From positions 156,823 through 220,822 of the forward strand of contig JBBDXD010000022.1 of NCBI GenBank assembly GCA_040902535.1: DNA of 64,000 bases, given 5' to 3'. The stretch comes from Dehalococcoidia bacterium. GTDB lineage: Bacteria; Chloroflexota; Dehalococcoidia; DSTF01; JACRBR01. Both the position numbers and the translations under genes were made by a program. Positions 30,620 through 38,889 of this stretch are shown here, piece after piece (the first letter of the stretch is position 1; each line of letters begins with the position of its first letter). The notes beneath the pieces are model-generated. The model was not told where the DNA came from, did no database searches, and worked only from the letters and a program-made list of their open reading frames with translations.

Positions 30620-31861
30620 ATGCGGAGAGTGGCAGTCGTCGGCGCGGGCATGACGCGCTTCGGAAAGTGGATGGACCGCGGGCTTAAGGATCTGGGGCGC
30701 GAGGCCGTCGAGGGCGCGATGAAGGAAGCGGGCGTCGAGCAGTCGCAAATCGAGGCGGCCATCGTCGGCAACGCGACGGCGGGGCTGATTACCGGCCAGG
30801 AGATGATCCGCGCACAGGTGATCCTGCGCGAGATGGGCTTCGGCGACATCCCGATGATCAACACCGAGAACGCGTGCGCGAGTTCGTCGACGGCGTTCCA
30901 CCTGGCGTGGATGTACGTCGCGTCGGGCATGTATGACGTCGTGCTCGCGCTGGGCGTCGAGAAGCTCTACCACGAGGACAAGCGTCGGTCGTTCCAGGCG
31001 ATCGGATCCGCCGTGGACATGGAGGCGATCAAAGACCTGATGAAGGCGACGGCCGCGCGCGGGCGCAGCGAGGGCGATGCGTCGAACGCGGAAGACGGCG
31101 GCGGCGCGGGCGAGAAGCGCTCGATGTTCATGGACTTTTACGCGGCGAGCGCGCGCGAGCACATGAAGCGCCACGGGACGACGGCGATCCAGTACGCGAA
31201 GGTGGCGGTGAAGAGTCACCAGAACGCATCGCTGAATCCGTACGCGCAGTATCGCGAGACGTATACCGTCGAGGGGATTATGAACTCGCCGATTGTCGCG
31301 GAACCGCTGACGCGGCTGATGTGCTCGCCGATCGGTGACGGCGCGGCGGCGTTAGTGCTGGTATCGGAGGAGAAGGCGCGCCAGCTCACGACGAAGCCGG
31401 TCTGGGTGACGGCATCGGTGCTGGGATCGGGGAAGGACCGCGCGCCGGGCGAGCCGGGCGTCACGACGCGCATGGCGCGCAAGGCGTACGAACTGGCGGG
31501 CGTCGGGCCGGAAGACATCGACGTGATCGAACTGCACGATGCGTCGTCGCCGGCGGAGTTGATGGAATACGAGGAGTTGGGGCTCTGCAAGGTGGGCGAA
31601 GGCGGCAAGCTCATCGAAGACGGCGTGACGGCGCTCGATGGCAAGATCCCGGTAAATCCGAGCGGCGGCCTGCTCTCGAAGGGGCACCCGATCGGCGCGA
31701 CGGGGTGCGCGCAATTGACGGAAGTCTTCTGGCAGTTGCGCGGCGAGGCGGGCGACCGCCAGGTGAAGGGCGGCGACGCGAAGATCGGGCTGACGCAGAA
31801 CGGCGGCGGCATGATGAAGGGCGAAGCCGCGGCGATGACGATCCACGTGCTGGAGCGCTGA
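30620..31861 (+). CDS. SCP-x-type thiolase family protein (acetyl-CoA C-acyltransferase-like)
   Basis: The 413-residue protein has the catalytic Cys86 in NTENACASSSTAFHL, the segment VIELHDASSPAELMEYEELGLCKVGEGG and the His in LSKGHPIGATGCAQ, the layout of the SCP-x/lipid-transfer thiolases. The second thiolase Cys is replaced (LTQNGGGMMKG), as usual in this branch. Substrates in this group include branched or sterol-like acyl-CoAs; here unknown. The ATG at 30620 follows AAAGGA at eight bases. A paralogue lacking the Cys is encoded at 41168. Confidence 0.87.
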   Translation: MRRVAVVGAGMTRFGKWMDRGLKDLGREAVEGAMKEAGVEQSQIEAAIVGNATAGLITGQEMIRAQVILREMGFGDIPMINTENACASSSTAFHLAWMYVASGMYDVVLALGVEKLYHEDKRRSFQAIGSAVDMEAIKDLMKATAARGRSEGDASNAEDGGGAGEKRSMFMDFYAASAREHMKRHGTTAIQYAKVAVKSHQNASLNPYAQYRETYTVEGIMNSPIVAEPLTRLMCSPIGDGAAALVLVSEEKARQLTTKPVWVTASVLGSGKDRAPGEPGVTTRMARKAYELAGVGPEDIDVIELHDASSPAELMEYEELGLCKVGEGGKLIEDGVTALDGKIPVNPSGGLLSKGHPIGATGCAQLTEVFWQLRGEAGDRQVKGGDAKIGLTQNGGGMMKGEAAAMTIHVLER

Positions 31862-31867
31862 GGCTTA

Positions 31868-31902
31868 GTCGTCAGTTATCAGTCTTCAGTTGGCAGTGTT
31901 CA
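31868..31902. repeat. Degenerate heptamer array GTNNTCA, five units
   Basis: GTCGTCA, GTTATCA, GTCTTCA, GTTGGCA and GTGTTCA run in register immediately after the SCP-x thiolase gene. On the other strand they read CTGAxxA-like, matching the array at 23781. Confidence 0.75.
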
Positions 31903-31912
31903 GTTAAGGCGA

Positions 31913-31933
31913 GAGGCCCACGTTGTGGGCCTC
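31913..31933. terminator. Bidirectional terminator hairpin between convergent genes
   Basis: GAGGCCCAC and GTGGGCCTC form a perfect 9-bp stem with a GTT loop, between the stop of the thiolase (+) and the stop of the LuxR-propeller gene (-). T-tracts are weak on both sides. Confidence 0.55.
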
Positions 31934-31939
31934 GCCCAG

Positions 31940-33403
31940 TCAGTAGGAGGACGTGCGGTCGAGGATGCGGATGTTCGTGCCTTCGACGACGGTCTCGCCG
32001 TTGACGATTGCCTTCGAGGCGTACTGAGCTTCCGTGCAGTAGCCGTCCAGCAGCGCTGTGGGCTGCGCGCACTCGAATTCGACGGCGCCGGTGCCGAACC
32101 AGCGGCGGTGTACGTCACGCGGGTCGACAGCGTTCGTCACCACGCCATCGACCGAGAGCAGGGACCACTCGGTGGTCGCGCCATCCCACTCGCACGAGGT
32201 GTCGGTTGGGCCCCTCGGGTATGCCTGAGTGAAATACAGCAGCTCCGTGCCGTCCGGGGACCATTCGAACGGGAAGAAGACGCGATGGTCGTCGGAGACC
32301 GTGGCGAACAGCACATGTCCGGTCTCGATGTCCACGATGCGCAGCTCATGACGGCGCAGGTTTAGGTTTTCGCACGGCTCGATTTCCCCCGTGGCGATGC
32401 GCGTACCGTTGTTGGGGACGAAGTAATCGAGCGGCGTGCTGATGATCACGCGGCCGTCGAGATACACGGTCGCGCGGTTGCCGGGCTGCTCGCTTTGCGT
32501 CGATCCGGTGACCACGAACGCCTGGCCGTCGGCGCGCCAGACGGGGTGTGCGGCCTGGCCAGTGAGACCGCCGAAGCGTGCATCGCTCTGCGGGATGCGC
32601 AGCACTTGATCACCGGTAAGCGCGTCGACTACCAAGACGGCCGTTACGTCGGCGAACGTCCGGCCGCAGGGACCGCTCGTGGCGCCTTCGGGAAGCGGCA
32701 GGCATAGTTCGTCTTCGGTCTGAACGGTCAGCGCCAGCAGCCGGCCATCTGGTGATGAAGCCACGTCGTAGAGCCAGCCTTTGTCGATCTCGAGGACGGT
32801 GAGCTTGTCCGTACCGTCAATGCGGTGACTGTCGAGGCGCTTGCCGTAGTTGACGACGATGCGGTCGCCGGCGATCACGGCGGATGACGGCGTGTCGCTG
32901 TCGTGGCCGGCGTCGAATGATGCGATCTGGCGCATCGCTACGCTGTCGAAGACGCCGATACGCCACGTTTCGTCGCCCGACTTGAACGCGACGAGCTCCC
33001 GCGACGCCAGGCGTGCAGCCAGCTCGTCGTCTCGTCCGACATGGTCGGTGCCAGCGAGGGCAAGGATGAGCAGCACGATCCCGGCGGCGACACCGGCCAT
33101 CGCGGCGACGCTCGCCGTGGAGGCCACCAGGCTCAGCTTGCTCTTCGGGATGAGCGGGAGCGCGAGCAGACCGCGCAACCAGGAGCGGCGTTCGACGCCT
33201 GGTTCCACGAGGGCGGCCTCGTAACGGTCGCGCACGTCCAGACGACGCAGGACTTCGGCGACGTGGTACTTCACGCCATCGACGCTGATGTCGAGGGCCG
33301 ACGCGATCTGTTCGTTCGTCAGGCCGCGCCGCAGGAGCGCGAGCACCTCCTGCTGCCGTGGCGTGAGCGTCTCGGGATGGCGTGGGCGGCCTCGGGTCCG
33401 CAA
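31940..33403 (-). CDS. LuxR-type HTH protein fused to a membrane helix and a beta-propeller
   Basis: The 487-residue protein starts with a LuxR_C helix-turn-helix (about 12-62: LTPRQQEVLALLRRGLTNEQ, IASALDISVDGVKYHVAEVL). A membrane helix follows (SVAAMAGVAAGIVLLILALAG, about 97-117), then a long domain of propeller-like blades (VASSPDGRLLALTVQ, PVWRADGQAFVVTGS, FEWSPDGTELLYFTQ). The DNA-binding part would face the cytoplasm and the propeller the outside, a one-component membrane sensor in principle like CadC/ToxR but with different domains. The TTG start has AGGAGG six bases before it. Confidence 0.82.
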   Translation of the reverse strand: MRTRGRPRHPETLTPRQQEVLALLRRGLTNEQIASALDISVDGVKYHVAEVLRRLDVRDRYEAALVEPGVERRSWLRGLLALPLIPKSKLSLVASTASVAAMAGVAAGIVLLILALAGTDHVGRDDELAARLASRELVAFKSGDETWRIGVFDSVAMRQIASFDAGHDSDTPSSAVIAGDRIVVNYGKRLDSHRIDGTDKLTVLEIDKGWLYDVASSPDGRLLALTVQTEDELCLPLPEGATSGPCGRTFADVTAVLVVDALTGDQVLRIPQSDARFGGLTGQAAHPVWRADGQAFVVTGSTQSEQPGNRATVYLDGRVIISTPLDYFVPNNGTRIATGEIEPCENLNLRRHELRIVDIETGHVLFATVSDDHRVFFPFEWSPDGTELLYFTQAYPRGPTDTSCEWDGATTEWSLLSVDGVVTNAVDPRDVHRRWFGTGAVEFECAQPTALLDGYCTEAQYASKAIVNGETVVEGTNIRILDRTSSY

Positions 33404-33535
33404 GCAGTCCTCCTCGTTGCCTTGCGGGCGGCACTCTAGCGAATGCGAAGCTGAATTGCCCTACTCTCGGGCTGGGGAAACCGCGCGATCTGGGCTGCAT
33501 GGTTCGCTTGATGCACGGGCGGGAAATGATGCGGA

Positions 33536-33563
33536 ATCGAGAATCTGGATTGATATTCTCGAT
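33536..33563 (+). promoter_or_regulatory. Perfect 9-10-9 inverted repeat upstream of the carbonic anhydrase gene
   Basis: ATCGAGAAT (33536-33544) and ATTCTCGAT (33555-33563) are exact inverse copies separated by ten bases, ending 24 bases before the start codon. The spacing (19 bases centre to centre) suits a dimeric regulator on one DNA face. It is AT-rich against a GC-rich background. Alternatively it could form an mRNA hairpin. Confidence 0.55.
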
Positions 33564-33586
33564 ACAAGAGCATCAAGGAGGTTGTG

Positions 33587-34171
33587 ATGGGAGTGCTGAA
33601 GGAAGTCCTAACGGCGAATCAAAAGTATGCCGCATCGTTCGGAGACAGGTCGTCGCTGCCAATGCCGCCGGGACGCCATTTCGCGATCCTGACGTGCATG
33701 GACGCGCGCCTCGATCCGGCGAAGTTCGCGGGGCTGACGGAGGGCGATGCGCACGTCATCCGCAACGCCGGCGGCCGCGCGACCGACGATGCAATTCGAT
33801 CGCTTGTAATCTCGTACAAGCTGCTCGGCACTCACGAGTGGTTCGTGGTCCACCACACGGACTGCGGGATGCTCGCGTTTACCGAACCGATCATGCGTGA
33901 TCTGCTGTCCGAGAGCCTTTCGCCCGCGACGATTGAGCACGGGGTCTGGAGAAACACGGGCGATGCCCCCGGTTCCAAAGACGGCCAGTACATCGACTGG
34001 CTGACGATCGACAATCAGGAGCAAAGCGTCGCGGACGACGTAGAGCGCCTTCGGCGGCATCCGCTGATACCGCCCGACATCGCGATCTACGGCTATGTCA
34101 TCGATGTCAAGTCAGGCCGTCTCAACGAGGTGCCGTCGGCGTCCGCAATCGGCCGGGCCAAGGCGGCCTGA
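33587..34171 (+). CDS. Beta-class carbonic anhydrase
   Basis: The 194-residue enzyme has the zinc site Cys37-x-Asp39-x-Arg41 in [11 protein letters not shown] and His90...Cys93 in VVHHTDCGM, with [12 protein letters not shown] between them. It interconverts CO2 and bicarbonate in the cytoplasm and belongs to the short type typified by mycobacterial Rv1284. The ATG at 33587 follows AGGAGG at six bases; a GTG directly before it is less well spaced. A large inverted repeat lies just upstream, so the gene is probably regulated individually. Confidence 0.92.
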   Translation: MGVLKEVLTANQKYAASFGDRSSLPMPPGRHFAILTCMDARLDPAKFAGLTEGDAHVIRNAGGRATDDAIRSLVISYKLLGTHEWFVVHHTDCGMLAFTEPIMRDLLSESLSPATIEHGVWRNTGDAPGSKDGQYIDWLTIDNQEQSVADDVERLRRHPLIPPDIAIYGYVIDVKSGRLNEVPSASAIGRAKAA

Positions 34172-34208
34172 CCGCTCACCGCGATCATCCGGCGACCTCC
34201 GTGAGCGG
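34172..34208 (+). terminator. Hairpin directly after the carbonic anhydrase stop
   Basis: CCGCTCAC (34172-34179) and GTGAGCGG (34201-34208) form a perfect 8-bp stem around a 21-base loop. There is no T-tract. It may be a weak terminator or processing signal. The gap to 34505 holds this hairpin and the promoter at 34366, with no convincing gene. Confidence 0.35.
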
Positions 34209-34365
34209 GGGTGGCGTATCTGCGCCAGGCGCGTCGCTTGACGGCGCTTTTCGCGTTTTGACGCAGACTCCAGCGGGCGGCGTTGTTAGGTCAGGGCGGT
34301 CTGCCCGTGGGATTCGCGTGTCCGTCACCTGCCGACTCAGAGTTGGAGGCATCTTGACGTTGTTA

Positions 34366-34394
34366 TTGAGGCGGATCCGGCCCGCGGATATCAT
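34366..34394 (+). promoter_or_regulatory. Promoter of the envelope glycan cluster
   Basis: TTGAGG (34366-34371), 17 bases, TATCAT (34389-34394). Start of transcription near 34401 gives a leader of about 105 bases before the flippase-like gene. Confidence 0.5.
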
Positions 34395-34505
34395 TTGCCG
34401 GTACCCCGCGCTCAGGCATCTGCATCTGCGTCCAGACGGCTGGCCCATCGACGCCCGAGGCCCCGCGGCCGATCGGACCGTGATCCACTTGAAAAGCACC
34501 CGCGG

Positions 34506-35522
34506 ATGAACGTCTCGAACCTACGCCAGAAGCTGCTGATCTCCGTCGTGCTGGGGATCATCGTGTTCGGGGCGCTGGTCGTGTACGGCGACATCCGCAG
34601 CGTGCGCGCCAGCCTGGCCGACTTTCGCTGGGAATTGATGCCCCTCGTGCTGCTCATCGCGGCGGGGAACTACGTGCTGCGCTGGGTGAAGTGGCATTAC
34701 TACCTGCGGCGGATCGGCGAGACGAGTGTGCCGCGGTTGGACAGCTTTCTGATTTTTATGTCCGGCCTCGGGATGGTCGTGACGCCGGCGAAGGTCGGTG
34801 AGTGGCTGAAGTGCTACTTGCTCAAGGACAAGTACGGGACGCCGGTGATGCGCTCGACGCCGATCCTGTTCGCCGAGCGTCTTACCGACGCACTGGCGCT
34901 GATGCTGCTGGCGCTGGTCGGCGTCGTTGCGTTTGAGCGGAGCGTCTGGCCACTCGTCGCGGTCGTGATCCTGGGATCGGCGATCGTCATCGCGGTCTCG
35001 CGGCACCGGCCGGCATGGCGGCGCATGGTCGACCTGGCACGCAGACTGCCGCTTGTCGGCCGCCTCTCGCCGCGCATCGACGAGATGGCGGAGAGCAACT
35101 ATCAACTGATGGATCCGTGGGGCGTGGTGCTCATGACTGGCCTGAGTGTCGTGGCGTGGGGCACGCAGGTCGTGGCGTTCTACCTCGTGCTGGCGGGGCT
35201 CGGCGTCGATGCGGGCGGCGATACGTTCATGAAGGCATCGTTCATCTTGCCGATTTCGACGTTGGGCGCGGGGATCCTGCTGCTGCCGGGCGGCCTTGGC
35301 GTCGCGGAGACCGGGATCGCATCGCTGACCGAAAGCCTCCTGGAAACGAGCAGGGGCGTGGCTTCGACGGCCACGCTGTTGATCCGCGTCTCGACGCTGT
35401 GGTTCGCGGTTGTCCTTGGGCTTGTCGCCTTCTTCGTAGTCATGCGGCGAGAACCCGTGGGGGAGCCAGAGGATGAAATCGCAGAGAGCCGCCTCGTTAC
35501 GGCGAGCGACCCCATCGCGTAG
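34506..35522 (+). CDS. Flippase-like / lysylphosphatidylglycerol synthase TM domain protein (UPF0104)
   Basis: The 338-residue protein has about eight membrane helices (LLISVVLGIIVFGALVVYGD first) and the typical segments DFRWELMPLVLLIAAGNYVLRWVKW, GLGMVVTPAKVGEWLKCYLL and ILLLPGGLGVAETGIASL. This LPG_synthase_TM/AglD family is associated with lipid-linked sugar transfer or flipping. It lies upstream of two GT-C-like genes and ends ten bases before the first, so the three form an envelope glycan unit. A second family member is encoded at the window end (63494). Confidence 0.82.
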   Translation: MNVSNLRQKLLISVVLGIIVFGALVVYGDIRSVRASLADFRWELMPLVLLIAAGNYVLRWVKWHYYLRRIGETSVPRLDSFLIFMSGLGMVVTPAKVGEWLKCYLLKDKYGTPVMRSTPILFAERLTDALALMLLALVGVVAFERSVWPLVAVVILGSAIVIAVSRHRPAWRRMVDLARRLPLVGRLSPRIDEMAESNYQLMDPWGVVLMTGLSVVAWGTQVVAFYLVLAGLGVDAGGDTFMKASFILPISTLGAGILLLPGGLGVAETGIASLTESLLETSRGVASTATLLIRVSTLWFAVVLGLVAFFVVMRREPVGEPEDEIAESRLVTASDPIA

Positions 35523-35531
35523 GTCGTTGCC

Positions 35532-37451
35532 TTGAGCATCGAACAGGCGACGGCGGTGAGCACAACAGCGGCGCCCGACGGGTTGCTGGCCGCTTCGGGC
35601 GAACTGTTGCGAAAGCACGTCGCCGGTATTTCGCTGGCGCTGTTGTTGGCAGCGCTCCTCGTCGCGCCTCGCTGGTGGACGTTCGTGAGCGACCCGGACG
35701 ATGGCGCGCGCGTCTCGATCAGCCCGTATGCGGCCGGCGCGGTCGGTTACGACGAAGCGTTGTACGCGGCATCGATCCGCGACGCGTTCGAGGGCGAGGT
35801 GCCGATCCGCGACCCGTTTCTCGTCAATCACCGGGACGGTTCGCCGCAGCGAAGCTCGATACCGCACACGGTCATTGGCGCGGCGGGACGCGTCACCGGC
35901 GGGCCGTTTGCGTCGCTGGCGATCGCGACGACGGTCGCCGCGCTCGCCGCGCTCGTCCTGCTCTACGCGCTCATGCTGGGTATCACCGGCTCTCGCTTTG
36001 CGGCGCTCGTGCTGATGCCGATCGTGATCCTCGCGGTCCATGTTTTGAACTTCGCCGATGGCATCTTGCCGCTGCGTCACGCGGAGGTCCTTGGTGCGCT
36101 CGTAACGGTCGATCCGGAGGACCAGGTACACGCGTGGGCGCGTTTTCCGGCGCCAATCCTCGTGCTGGCGCCGTTCTTCGCGGCAGTGCTCGCGTTGCCG
36201 AAGGCCGTGGCGGCGGGCTCGCGCGGATGGATGGCGACGGCCGCGACCGCGATCGCGTTGCTGATCTATACGTATCTCTACTACTGGGCTGCGCTCGGGC
36301 TCGCGCTCGCGGCGTGGCTTGCCGTGCTGATGCTGCGCGGCGAGCGTGCCGAAGCAGGCCGGTTGCTCGCCATCGGCGGGCTGGCGCTCGTCATCGCGTT
36401 GCCGGAGATCGTGGTCATTGGCTGGGCCGGTGTCTCGCTGCCGGCGGACGTCCGCGACCGGGTGGGACTTGATCCGATCGGGCTGGATACGTCGCTCGCC
36501 TCGTCGATCGCGCAGCGCTTGCTCGTCGGTCTGCCGCTCTTGATTGCGTTGATGCTCCGCGCGACGTCGCGCAGCATGTTGTACGTGTTGTTGTTCCTGG
36601 CGCCGCTCGTACTGGCGCCGGTGCAGGGCGTGCTGCCGCAGCAATGGCACTTCGAAACGCAGGTGTGGGGCGTCTTCGCGATCCCGGCGTTCGTCGCCGG
36701 AGGCGTCGCCATAGCGTCGTCGTTGCGCTGGTCGCAGCCGCCTCGATTCGCGTACGCGGGGATCGTCGTGGTGGCGCTCGCTTCGCTTGTGTACGTCGGG
36801 GCGCTGCAGGCGCGCGCCGTAAGCAGCACGGCGGACGGGTACGTGCTTTCGGACGATGAGCAGGCGGCGTTCGCGTGGATGCGGGCGCACGTCGATGAGG
36901 ACGACACCGTGGTGTCGCCGAGCGTCAGCACGAACCTGCTCCTCGCGGGGCTGACATCATCGGCGCAGTACCTGGCGGATGGCGGCTTCACGTATGCCGA
37001 GGACGATGAACTCGGCGAGCGCATCCTGCGCGTGCAGGCCGCGTACGGATACAGCGAGGGCGAAGTCATGCGACGCGTGAGCCTCGACGGTGAGTTCGAG
37101 GGGTTCCCGCTGAACGACCCGGATCCCGACGTCGAAGCGCAGGAGCGGCTACTGGAGGACCACCTGGCGTTCTTCATCTTCAGCTTCGAGATCACGGACC
37201 GCGGCGCGTTCGAGGCGCGAGCGGAGTCGTGGCGCGGCAGGTATCGGACGCTCCTGAGCACGAACGATGTGCTCGACAGATATCCCGCCGAGTACCTGTA
37301 CTGCGGCCATCGCGAGCGATTCTACGGAGCGTCGGCGCCAGCGGAAGGAACGCTGGTACGCGTCGCGTTCGAGCGGGGCGACGTGCGGGTGTACGAGCGC
37401 GTGGACGTGGACAGCGCCGATGTCATGGCGTTCCCGGGATGCTCGGCGTGA
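35532..37451 (+). CDS. Large polytopic membrane protein, probable GT-C-type glycosyltransferase
   Basis: The 639-residue protein has about twelve membrane helices in residues 30-440 and a soluble C-terminal region (about 440-639). GT-C transferases use polyprenyl-phosphate sugars and show an acidic motif in the first extracellular loop; here VGYDEALYAASIRDAFEGEVPIRDPF after helix one is a good candidate. The C-terminal part (AFAWMRAHVDEDDTVVSPSVS) resembles the domain following the helices in PMT-like and STT3-like enzymes. The TTG start is nine bases after the flippase-like gene. The sugar and acceptor are unknown. Confidence 0.66.
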   Translation: MSIEQATAVSTTAAPDGLLAASGELLRKHVAGISLALLLAALLVAPRWWTFVSDPDDGARVSISPYAAGAVGYDEALYAASIRDAFEGEVPIRDPFLVNHRDGSPQRSSIPHTVIGAAGRVTGGPFASLAIATTVAALAALVLLYALMLGITGSRFAALVLMPIVILAVHVLNFADGILPLRHAEVLGALVTVDPEDQVHAWARFPAPILVLAPFFAAVLALPKAVAAGSRGWMATAATAIALLIYTYLYYWAALGLALAAWLAVLMLRGERAEAGRLLAIGGLALVIALPEIVVIGWAGVSLPADVRDRVGLDPIGLDTSLASSIAQRLLVGLPLLIALMLRATSRSMLYVLLFLAPLVLAPVQGVLPQQWHFETQVWGVFAIPAFVAGGVAIASSLRWSQPPRFAYAGIVVVALASLVYVGALQARAVSSTADGYVLSDDEQAAFAWMRAHVDEDDTVVSPSVSTNLLLAGLTSSAQYLADGGFTYAEDDELGERILRVQAAYGYSEGEVMRRVSLDGEFEGFPLNDPDPDVEAQERLLEDHLAFFIFSFEITDRGAFEARAESWRGRYRTLLSTNDVLDRYPAEYLYCGHRERFYGASAPAEGTLVRVAFERGDVRVYERVDVDSADVMAFPGCSA

Positions 37452-37500
37452 ACGAGAGCGGAACGGCAGCGCGCCCGGCCGCGAGCAGCGACGGCGCACG

Positions 37501-38841
37501 ATGAAGGTCTACGCGCTGTACGCGGCGGTGATCCTCGCCGGGCTTGGCGCCGGTTACGTTTCGCGGCGGCTGCGGCACCCTCTGATCGTGACGTGGGGCG
37601 TGTACGCCATTTTCGCCGCGGTCCTGGCGGCGGTCATCTGGAATTATTCGCAGCCCGAAGTCTTCCTGAACGATTTCAAACGTGCCTACTATCCCGGCGG
37701 CGAGTTCATCCGCGACGACCCGGATGAACTGTATGCGGGTGACGAACCGCTGCGGTTCGTCAACATTCCGATCATTGCGTGGCTCTTCGCGCCGTTTACG
37801 TTGATGAGCGTCGATACGGCCGGCGCGCTGATGACGGCGCTGGGCATTGCTGCGGTGGTGGCATCGTTTGCGGCGCTGGTGTGGTTCGCCGGGCTGTCGG
37901 GCGAGCGCGCGTTGTTGCTTGCGGGTGCGTTTGTGATCAGCGGCCCGCTCTACTACAGCCTGCGCGAGGGCAATACGAGCCACGTCGTCTTGCTGATGTT
38001 GATCGGCATGGCCTTCTGCGTGCGCAGCCGGCGCTACGGCTGGGCGGGCGTGTTTTTGGCCGCCGCGACACTCATCAAACCGCCGCTGGGCCTCATCGCA
38101 TTGCCGTTCGTGATGCGAGAGCGCTGGAGCTTCATTGCGACGTTCGCGATGACGGGCGCGCTGGCCGGCGGGTTGTCGCTCGCGCTGTATGGTCTTGACC
38201 TGCACCGCGATTGGTACGACTACTCCGTGCGACCCTACTCGGAACACCCGCTCGGGGCGGAAAACGTGCAGTCTCTCGATGGCGTGCTGGCGCGCTTCTG
38301 GACCGACGATTACCTCGACCGCTTCGTGCCGATCGAGAGCCTGGGCGCGGGGTTCCGCACGCTCCGGACGGCGATCGCGGGTATGATACTCGTCGGCGCG
38401 GGCTACGTGATGTGGCGCGGACGTCGCACGAACGCGTCCGCAGAACTGGTCGATGCGTGTACCGCGCTCTGTCTTGCGCTGCTGCTGGCGCCGACGTCGT
38501 GGACGCACTACTACCTGCTGCTGCTCTTACCAGTTGGATTGATGATCGCCGGGACGCTCGGATTGCCGTGGACGCGTCTTCGACTGGCTGCGGCGATCGC
38601 CGGCGTCGTGTTGATCTCGCCGCCGGTGATCTTCATCGACCCCGACTATCCGATCCTGGAGTGGCTCGTGCCGCGCGTGCTCATTTCGCACTACTTCTTC
38701 GGAGGCGTGGTGATCCTCGGACTGCTGCTCGAGTCGCGGTGGCGGCTCGGCAGGCGGCAAGACGAGGAACAACGTGCGCTCGCCGACGAGGTCGCGTCGT
38801 CGCGTCCTTCAGCGACGGCGGTGGCATCGCGATCGGTGTGA
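37501..38841 (+). CDS. GT87-type (DUF2029) mannosyltransferase-like membrane protein
   Basis: The 446-residue protein has about ten membrane helices and GT87 features: NDFKRAYYPGGEFI after the first helices, GNTSHVVLLMLIGMAFCVRSRR, and AAATLIKPPLGLIALPFV, the K-P-P motif typical of the family (actinobacterial PimE). It likely transfers a sugar from polyprenyl phosphate on the outer face of the membrane. It starts 49 bases after the preceding transferase gene. The flanking gene set suggests a role in assembling a lipid-linked glycan. Confidence 0.8.
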   Translation: MKVYALYAAVILAGLGAGYVSRRLRHPLIVTWGVYAIFAAVLAAVIWNYSQPEVFLNDFKRAYYPGGEFIRDDPDELYAGDEPLRFVNIPIIAWLFAPFTLMSVDTAGALMTALGIAAVVASFAALVWFAGLSGERALLLAGAFVISGPLYYSLREGNTSHVVLLMLIGMAFCVRSRRYGWAGVFLAAATLIKPPLGLIALPFVMRERWSFIATFAMTGALAGGLSLALYGLDLHRDWYDYSVRPYSEHPLGAENVQSLDGVLARFWTDDYLDRFVPIESLGAGFRTLRTAIAGMILVGAGYVMWRGRRTNASAELVDACTALCLALLLAPTSWTHYYLLLLLPVGLMIAGTLGLPWTRLRLAAAIAGVVLISPPVIFIDPDYPILEWLVPRVLISHYFFGGVVILGLLLESRWRLGRRQDEEQRALADEVASSRPSATAVASRSV

Positions 38842-38889
38842 GGCTCGGGTTGGCGAGCGCTGTGTGTGAACGGGGAGCCGGCGCGTCCG

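Noticed and set aside
34201..34509. A 102-codon plus-strand frame between carbonic anhydrase and the flippase-like gene
   Set aside because: Composition is biased to Arg, Ser and Gly without domain features, it overlaps a promoter, and no ribosome-binding site precedes it.
34521..36890. A 789-codon open frame on the minus strand
   Set aside because: It is antisense to two convincing membrane-protein genes; its translation is Arg-, His- and Gln-rich, typical of a shadow frame in GC-rich DNA.
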